DNA of 64,000 nt. Origin: Centrapalus pauciflorus (Eukaryota; Streptophyta; Magnoliopsida; Asterales; Asteraceae). Below, in pieces: positions 57,600 through 64,000 of this stretch (its first letter is position 1; every line of letters starts with the position of its first letter). Position numbers and translations under genes: made by a program. The notes below the pieces were generated by a model. That model was not told the DNA's origin. It did no database searches and was given only the letters and a program-made list of their open reading frames with translations. Location: NCBI GenBank assembly GCA_020465985.1, contig JAANYP010002850.1, forward strand, positions 5,569 to 69,568, in the 5' to 3' direction.

Positions 57600-58440
57600 A
57601 GGTAAGCATCTGACTTATTTTATTACTTTATATATATTATATAACATTTCTGTTTTTCTGTGATAACTTTTGATATATTGTATATTATTAAAATTTAAAT
57701 ATATCATTACGATCGCGTTATTTTTGTCTACATTCTGATATAAAATTTATCATCATTGGAACCATTTTCATTAAGCAGGCAGACATGCAGCTGCCTAAAT
57801 ATTTTATTTTATATATAATATATAATTGTTTTTTCTTATTATAACGTTTGATGTATTATATTTTATAAATTCAAATATATCATCATTGATCGCTTTTATT
57901 TTATCTACATTTTAACATAAAATTCTATTTCATGACAGCTATTTTAAAATAACAAAATTTTTATCATTTAGTTGATTGATCGATCGCACTCTTTCATGTT
58001 TACCGAATAACAAAGCTAGCTGGTAGGCAGGTTAACACTGATTTTTTTATTACTTTATATAAAATATATAACAGTTTTGTTTTTTCTGTGATAATCTTTG
58101 CTAATTATATTTTATTAAAATTTAAATATATTATTATGATCACATTATTTTAATCTACATTCCGATATAAACTTTGTTATCATCGGAACTATTTTTATTA
58201 GGTTGGTAGGTATGCAGCTAACTTATTTATTTTATTTCATATATAATATATAATTGTTTTGTTTATGGCCATAACGTTTGATATATTATATTATACAAAA
58301 GGACGGATATATCATTATGATCGCTTTCTTTTTTTCTACATTCCAACATAGAATTGTTTGTCGTCTTAACAATTTTTTTAATGACATTTATTTTTTTATT
58401 TAGTTGGTCGATCAATCACATTATTTCGTTTTATAAACTT
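57600..58440. repeat. Two diverged ~430 bp tandem units
   Basis: Landmarks recur 428-430 bases apart: ATATTGTATATTATT at ~57675 with ATTATATTTTATT at ~58103, and TTTAGTTGATTGATCGATCG at 57968 with TTTAGTTGGTCGATCAATCA at ~58401. Each unit consists of two related halves. There is no ORF. Confidence 0.6.
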
Positions 58441-58800
58441 AGATTGAAAGCAGTTAGTGATCCTCATGTGAGAATCATGATTGGTAACTAATGTTATTTG
58501 ATTGTTTTAAAATACTATATTTATAAAAATATAATTTATGATCCCGCTTCAACGCGCGTTTTAATTAAGCAGACAGTTTGTTTTGTACCTGACCATTTTT
58601 GTTTTATATATTTTATATAACTGTTTTGTTTTATTATTAGAATATTTGACAGTTAAGAAATTTTATTTTACAGTAGTTTTAGTGATATTCTTTAGCATTT
58701 TACATTTGAACTTCGCTTATTAAATTATTCGTAAAATTGTTTAAATTTCCGCAGCAACGCGCGGGTGTTTCTCCACTCGTTAATATTACTAGCGTTGTGA
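58441..58800. other. AT-rich DNA with Helitron-like terminus
   Basis: Contains CTTCAACGCGCG at ~58547 and CCGCAGCAACGCGCGGG near 58752 followed by ...ATTACTAG at ~58793. This resembles plant Helitron 3' ends, but the base after CTAG is C and the hairpin is too far from the end. Left unclassified. Confidence 0.35.
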
Positions 58801-59903
58801 TTTATGTAGCATATTATTTAACTTACATATATACACTAGTTTCTATTATTTACACTTCTAAAAAAATTACATTTTATCCTTGTTTTATTTAGGGAACTAG
58901 TTTATTATCCAAAAAAATTCATAGAAATGTATTTTAACTAATTTTACTGTTTAACCAAAAAAAAAAAAAAACCAATAACCAAAAGATAAAGTTTTTAACC
59001 AAATGATTATTTTTAAAATATATTTACCAAAATATGGTATTTCTAGTTTTATATACTAAAAGGTGGTGTTTTGTTTTTAACTCAATTTTTTTTATAAATA
59101 ATTATTATTCTTCTTCTTTTAACTTTGATACAATTTCAAAACAATTTTTTCCTACAACTTTTTGTTCAATTCTTTTTTTAACCCACTTTAAATTTCATCA
59201 AAAAAATTTCATCAATGAAATTTACATAAAATCAAACATTATATACTAGCTTTAAAACAATTTAAAAATCACTATAACAAGTTAAAAAAGAAAATATTAA
59301 TTAATTATGTATATTTTTTTATTTGTATTGATAAAGTTAGTTTTCTAAGATGAACCCGTTGAATGATTTTTAAATTTAGTTGTTGTGATCGATTGATTCA
59401 AAAATATTGTATGTTGTTTTTGTTGGTTACATTTGAACATTGATTTTTTTTTTATTTAGTTTGAAGTGAGTAGAAAACGAATCAATTTGAAAAATAATTA
59501 AAAAAAATTTAAAAAAAAAATCGTTTTTTAAACTGACAAAGAAAGATCATTAAAAAAAACATTTTTGGATAAAAAAAAATTCAATAAAAAAACTAGGTGT
59601 AAATCAACATGCTTTATTAGGCTCAAAACCAAAACTACTACCATCTTTTAGTAAAACAAGGAAATAAATATAAATAAAATTAAAATAACATCCAAAATTT
59701 TTCATCACACTTTCTAAAAAAATTGAAAACTGTTAACTTAACAACAATTTCATAAATTTTCATTTCACTTTTTAAAATAACACTTTTCATTCTCCTTCTT
59801 ACATTTCTATTATTAACTCTATATTTCTTTATACTATTATTTTTCTCTCTCTTGCTAGTCTATCACCTATCTTATTTTTCTTAATTTATAATCAATTATC
59901 TTA
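58801..59903. other. AT-rich non-coding DNA
   Basis: Poly-A/T runs only. Short frames such as 59034-59249 are not credible. I see no repeat or gene. Confidence 0.6.
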
Positions 59904-59913
59904 TTTTTCTTAA

Positions 59914-60705
59914 GGGCAAATTGCTTGAAATAACAACATACTTACGCTTTTTTTCTTATTAGAGCATTTTACTTTATTTTGTACCAATAATTGTATACTA
60001 TTAACGTTAACTTGTCATTTAATGCAATATCATTTTGATAACCGGTTGCTAACCGGTTCCCATTTCATTTTTCAAACACCAAGAGAGAGAGAGATTCTAG
60101 ATTTCGTTTAGTCAGAGGGATCTTCACATGTTAGGGTTTCGTTTTCAAGGTTAGGGTTTCATTTTCAGATCTGATTCTAGATTTTGTTTAGTCAGAGGGA
60201 TTTTGAATGAGATTTCGTTTTCTGATCTAATTTTTTTGAATGGGTTTCGTATTCAAAGTTAGGGTTTCGTTTTCAAAGTTTGGGTTAAATTTTTTTTTTT
60301 TTACATCTGATTTTGGTTTTGTGGAGATTCTGAAGCTTATGTCAATTTTGGGTTCGAAATTTTTTTATGTTTGTGTTCTTGATGTACTTTTTATCCATAT
60401 GTGATAATATTCAATTCTAGGTTTTTCTTGTATCTGGATAATCTTCATGTGATAACCTTTCTGGGTTCTACAAAATAAAATAAAATTCTGGGTTTTCTTT
60501 GTAAACTTTTGTGTGTTCTTGACCTGGGTTTTAGGTGTTGGTTGATGGTTTGGCTTCAAGTTACCGGCTACCTGTCAAACAGGTAGCTCCATCGCCTAAA
60601 GTTTGAGCAAAGTGTTAGTAGGAACCATTAAATGGTACAATATAAAATAAAATGTTGTAATAAGAAAAAAGGTGTAAGTATCTTGTTATTTCAAGCAATT
60701 TGCCC
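59914..60705. mobile_element. Mutator-like non-autonomous element
   Basis: 792 bp with ~46 bp near-perfect terminal inverted repeats (GGGCAAATTGCTTGAAATAA... and its inverse). Flanks are TTTTTCTTAA (59904-59913) and TTTTTATTAA (60706-60715), a 9-10 base target duplication with one mismatch, as expected for Mutator-like elements. The interior resembles a plant gene leader (AGAGAGAGAGA, repeated TTAGGGTTTCG). No transposase. Confidence 0.85.
60093..60200. repeat. 80 bp direct duplication inside the Mutator-like element
   Basis: GATTCTAGATTTCGTTTAGT and its near copy recur at 60093 and 60173, each followed by CAGAGGGAT and TTAGGGTTTC-type words. Confidence 0.7.
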
Positions 60706-60715
60706 TTTTTATTAA

Positions 60716-61236
60716 AACTAAAACTTTATCATCTAAACAAGTTTTCACTTTTTATAAAAAAAACCCTTATTTTTTTTCCTGAAAACTATAACTTGAAAAC
60801 TGAAATTGAAAAATAATTAGTTTTCGTGAACTAAAACGCTAACCTATTATTTTTACTCGTTATTTTAATAAATTATCTTTTTCTTGGACAAATATAATTT
60901 GATACCCAAAATATATGATGGTCGATCTAAAGTATGTTACATTACTAATTCATCTTTTATTATTAACAGTAGCACTAATTGCATAAATAGTCTTTTTTTC
61001 GAAAACGTTGCAATCTCAGTGTTTTAACTACCAAAAAGTTGCAAGAATATATGGTCCTTTCTAACAGAATCCGTTAAATGTCTCTGTTAAGTCAGGGGCA
61101 ATTTCGTCTTTTAAGGATAAATGACCTAATTTGCAATTTTTTTATTATTTTCATGATTATTATTATTTGCATTATTATTATGTTAGTTATTATATTATTC
61201 TTATTATTATTATTATATTATTATTATTATTAGACT
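60716..61236. other. AT-rich DNA ending in (ATT)n
   Basis: No gene seen. 60975-61140 has a GCATAAATAGTC... and CTGTTAAGTCAGGGGCAATT pattern similar in style to 61237-61430. 61143-61233 is an irregular (ATT)n microsatellite. Confidence 0.6.
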
Positions 61237-61430
61237 AAATTACATAAATGGTCCATGTGGTTTATATGAAATTACGGTTTTTGTCCCTGAAAGAATTTTA
61301 TTACACCAGCAGTCCCTAAAATTGAAAAGTTGTAACATTTTGGTCCCTGAAACTAACGGCCGTTAACTTGAGCCGTTAGTTTTAGGGGCATTTTTGTCTT
61401 TTTGACTTTCAAGGACCATTTATGTAATTT
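61237..61430. mobile_element. Small inverted-repeat element
   Basis: 194 bp with perfect 18 bp terminal inverted repeats (AAATTACATAAATGGTCC and its inverse) and an inner inverted pair CTAACGGC / GCCGTTAG. This is a common dispersed plant repeat style. The target duplication is unclear. Confidence 0.55.
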
Positions 61431-61586
61431 TCAAACTTTCAGGGACCATTTATGAAATTTTCATACTTTTTATATGTATATTTATCATTTCTTTCTTTTT
61501 TATAATTTAATTACCGAAATATTACATTTTATTTTTTTATTCCTTTTGTTTTAATCATTAATTTTCATTTGTATGTTTATTGTAAT

Positions 61587-61889
61587 TGTTGGGTACAATT
61601 ATAAGTAGAGTTGAAAACAATATTTTGTAATAGTTCAGGGGAATTTATTGTAAATACACAATAGTTATAGTGTGTATATAAATAGAAGTAGTATTTCTAT
61701 TTTGTAAGGAATCGGACAAGAATGGAAAGTGGACACGGATCTAGAGAGAGAAGAGAAGTTTGCTTTGCAAGAAAGCCATGAACCAAATGTAATATTCTTC
61801 TCTTAATCATTCAATAGATTGTGTTAGATTGTTAATTGTTCATATGAATTGTTCTATGTTGTATGAATTGCTAGAAATATGAATTCACA
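61587..61889 (+). repeat. 5' LTR of element G, 303 bp
   Basis: TGTTGGGTACAATTATAAG ... ATGAATTCACA, with TG...CA ends and the primer site two bases downstream. Left flank GTAAT. It is short compared with the LTRs of A-F. Confidence 0.88.
61674..61685 (+). promoter_or_regulatory. TATA box of element G LTR
   Basis: GTATATAAATAG in the LTR, about 210 bases before its end. Confidence 0.6.
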
Positions 61890-61891
61890 AT

Positions 61892-61904
61892 TGGTATCAG
61901 AGCC
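61892..61904 (+). promoter_or_regulatory. Primer binding site of element G
   Basis: TGGTATCAGAGCC, complementary to initiator-Met tRNA. Confidence 0.93.
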
Positions 61905-62344
61905 TAATATGGATTAAATTGATTGAATTTTGAATCTGAATTTTCATTTTTTTTTCGAACACTGTTCCATCAAGTTTTTCGAAAACAGAAAATTAATTGA
62001 GGTTTTTGATTTTGTGGATGAATTGAAGTGAAAATTGGAACGAAGGTGGAGCATTTAAAGTCGAATCTATTGTGATAAACATCAGATTTTAATTCCAAAC
62101 ACACAAGATTTAATTTGGATTTTACTGAATTTTTGAAAAAGTGTGTGTTCTTGAGGTTTTTGATCGATTTTTGGATTTTAATCTGAAATTAGCCAAAGTT
62201 GTTTTTCAAAAAGTGTTTGTGTGTGAAAACCGCAGGTTCGATTTCAATCTGAAATCAATTCGTGAATTTTTGTTGAAAATTGTCATTTTGAACTTGATTT
62301 TCATCAGTTCCTGTTCAAACTCGGGCAACACTGAATTCCTTGTT

Positions 62345-62800
62345 TTAATCGAGTTTGATCAAGTTGTTATTCGAGTTTGTTTGTGTTTCATTCGAGTTTT
62401 ATGTATGCTTCATTCGAGTTTTATCCTTAACTGATCGAGTTGGATAAAGAGTTAATCGAGAAACTTTATGTTTCATTCGAGTTGATCAAAGCATCAATCG
62501 AGAAACTTCATGTTTCATTCGAGTTGATCAAAGCATCAATCGAGAAACTTCATGTTTCATTCGAGTTGATCAAAGCATCAATCGAGAAACTTCATGTTTC
62601 ATTCGAGTTGAGCACAGTGTAATTCGAGTTGAATCATTCTTCATTCGAGATTCAATAAGCTTCATCCGAGTTTCATACTTAATCAATCGAGTTTTATACT
62701 TAATCAATCGAGTTTCATACTTAATCATTCGAGTTTTATCATTCTTCATTCGAGTTTCAGTCATAACCATTCGAGTTTCATTCTTTTATCATTCGAGTTT
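62345..62800 (+). repeat. CATTCGAGTT word array and 42 bp minisatellite in G leader
   Basis: Over twenty TTCGAG/ATCGAG words. From ~62473 to 62615 they form a regular 42 bp unit (CATTCGAGTTGATCAAAGCA, then TCAATCGAGAAACTTCATG) in about 3.5 copies. Forty-two is a multiple of three, so a frame at 62440-62622 repeats every 14 residues, but I do not regard it as a gene. Confidence 0.85.
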
Positions 62801-63130
62801 GACTATATGACCTATTCTGCTTAAATTGACCATAACTTTTGACTGGAACATAGTTAGAAGGCCTACCATACGTCAAATCGAAGCTTGAAAAGAGATCTAC
62901 ATTTCTAGAACTGGCATAGCCGGTTCGGTAAATTTTCGAGGCCCAATTCCACTCCAGAAAAAAGTTACGGGCATTTTTCTACAGAAAATCTAAAATTTCA
63001 ACGTCAAAAAGTCATTTCCGAGCTGATTTTTCACAAGTTATCATTTTTAGATATAATTCTCAAAGTTTTATCAGAATTCACTCATTTTTCCATAAAAGAT
63101 CTTGGAAGATTCAATTTCAAGCAATTCAAA

Positions 63131-64000
63131 ATGGCATATGAACATCTTTCAAAATCTGAGCTGATCGCCAAACTTACTGAATCTGAAAAGATTCGTAAGA
63201 ACAATTACGACATTCTTGTTCAGTTAAATACTGATAAACATTTGGCGTTACGTGACGTACAAATACTGAATGAAGAAATTCAAAGCTTAAAAGAAAAACA
63301 AAACTCTGAGAGTTGTGCTCATCAATTGAAAATATCAGAATTACTTAAAGAACTTGATGAGCTGAAACAAGAAAATTTTCAGAATGCAACTCAACTGAAA
63401 TATCTTTTGCCTGAAAGATCTGATCTTTACAAGAAAGTTCAGGATCTTGAAGATACACTTTGTAAGACAAAACCAACTGATCAGAATTGTATTTTAAACA
63501 AAAATGAAGAAATTTTTGCTCTTCAACAAGAGTTGTCTTTAACTAAAGATTTGATTGAGAAGGAAAGACATGAGTTCTTACTTAAAGAACAAGATTTTAA
63601 ATCAAAATCTGAATTGTTTGAAGATGAAAGACAAATGTTCTTAATCAAAGAACAATCTTTTAAATCTGATTACCAATCATTTGATCATGACAGAAATTCA
63701 AATTTAGTCATTATCAAAAGTTTGGAAGATCAGATACTTCATCTTACAAAACAATTACATGTATTTACTTCGTCAACTGAGTCAAAGGTTAAGACCCCTT
63801 CTTCAGTGTGTTTAAAATCCAATGTTAATCACTCTGGTTTGTCTTCTGAAAGTGAAGTGAATCTAACTAACTCTGCTAAGTTTGATTCTTCTTCAGATCT
63901 TAAACTTAAGTATCTGTTAAAGATACACAGCGGCAAAGATAAAATTGTTGAACAACTTCCGGTCAAGATTTACACCGGTGAATCTTCGAAGTCAAATTTT
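63131..64000 (+). CDS. Coiled-coil ORF of element G, open at window end
   Basis: ATG at 63131 (MAYEHLSKSELIAKL) opens 290 codons without a stop to the last base. The protein is rich in Lys, Glu, Leu and Gln with long heptad-like stretches (LKELDELKQENFQ, FALQQELSLTKDLIEKE). It contains an imperfect internal repeat (FLLKEQDFKSKSE and FLIKEQSFKSDYQ) and then a Ser-rich region. It resembles the coiled-coil part of gag in elements A-C, but no capsid domain precedes it and no zinc knuckle is yet reached. It could be a gag lacking the capsid part, or a separate ORF. Confidence 0.7.
   Translation, partial: MAYEHLSKSELIAKLTESEKIRKNNYDILVQLNTDKHLALRDVQILNEEIQSLKEKQNSESCAHQLKISELLKELDELKQENFQNATQLKYLLPERSDLYKKVQDLEDTLCKTKPTDQNCILNKNEEIFALQQELSLTKDLIEKERHEFLLKEQDFKSKSELFEDERQMFLIKEQSFKSDYQSFDHDRNSNLVIIKSLEDQILHLTKQLHVFTSSTESKVKTPSSVCLKSNVNHSGLSSESEVNLTNSAKFDSSSDLKLKYLLKIHSGKDKIVEQLPVKIYTGESSKSNF

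Larger units (their letters stand above)
61587..64000 (+). mobile_element. Copia-type element G, 5' portion
   Basis: 5' LTR, initiator-Met primer site, ~1.2 kb leader and the start of a coding frame, running off the right edge. The class is inferred from LTR length, primer and a gag-like coiled coil; no pol is in view, so Copia is probable rather than shown. Confidence 0.75.

Noticed and set aside
60365..60559. 64-residue minus-strand ORF inside the Mutator-like element
   Set aside because: Low-complexity, on the opposite strand to the leader-like cargo, with no similarity I recognise.
62440..62622. 60-residue ORF with a 14-residue repeat
   Set aside because: Arises because the leader minisatellite unit is 42 bp; it lies upstream of the real ORF and has no other support.

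Overview
This is plant nuclear DNA and almost all of it is transposable elements. The evidence is several LTR retrotransposons primed by the initiator-Met tRNA (TGGTATCAGAGCC sites), spliced host exons, Helitron, Mutator-like and Harbinger-like insertions, and long (TA)n tracts. The Copia elements with a third, env-position ORF look like families I associate with Asteraceae. That host assignment is inference only. The only host gene recognised is the 3' end of a GDSL esterase/lipase gene. No tRNA, rRNA or CRISPR feature was seen.

Positions 1-40907 are a nested stack of minus-strand retrotransposons. The outermost is Copia element C (5' LTR 39798-40907, gag 39735-36982, pol ~36931-34030, env-position ORF 33365-18294). 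The env-position ORF of C is split twice. One split is a 10.39 kb Gypsy element D (18720-29109, target duplication GCTGC). The other is a 1.14 kb Harbinger-type element (29440-30578, target duplication TTA) filled with a CCTACC-rich minisatellite. Left of C's ORF lies Copia element B (5' LTR 17592 to ~18192, gag, pol, env-position ORF from 8662). B's env-position ORF is itself cut at 7632/7633 by Copia element A (5' LTR 6954-7632, gag 6878-4452, pol 4311-814, env-position ORF 471 to beyond position 1). The 3' ends of A, B and C lie left of the window. A, B and C share the order gag, pol, env-position ORF (Sirevirus-like). All carry stops or frameshifts; A is the least damaged.

Positions 40908-42560 hold unassigned DNA, a probable Gypsy LTR remnant and a 190 bp TA tract. 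Positions 42561-52245 hold two plus-strand copies (E, F) of a different, gag-less Copia family, arranged internal(E)-LTR-internal(F)-LTR with one shared middle LTR. Both are dead and share stop codons.

Positions 52246-54800 contain a 70 bp tandem repeat and two terminal GDSL exons with a Helitron in the intron between them. Positions 54873-57459 are four different terminal-inverted-repeat elements lined up head to tail, each separated from the next by a (TA)n tract. This looks like serial insertion of microsatellite-targeting elements and is the most unusual structure here. Positions 57460-61586 are AT-rich with a ~430 bp tandem repeat, a 792 bp Mutator-like element and a small inverted-repeat element. 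Positions 61587-64000 are the 5' end of a plus-strand Copia-type element G: LTR, primer site, minisatellite leader and an open coiled-coil ORF running off the window.

The genes act element by element: gag makes the particle; pol gives protease, integrase, reverse transcriptase and RNase H; the role of the third ORF is unknown. Recurrent non-coding signals are a splice-acceptor-like sequence overlapping the gag stop in A, B and C, and short element-specific words repeated through LTRs, leaders and spacers.
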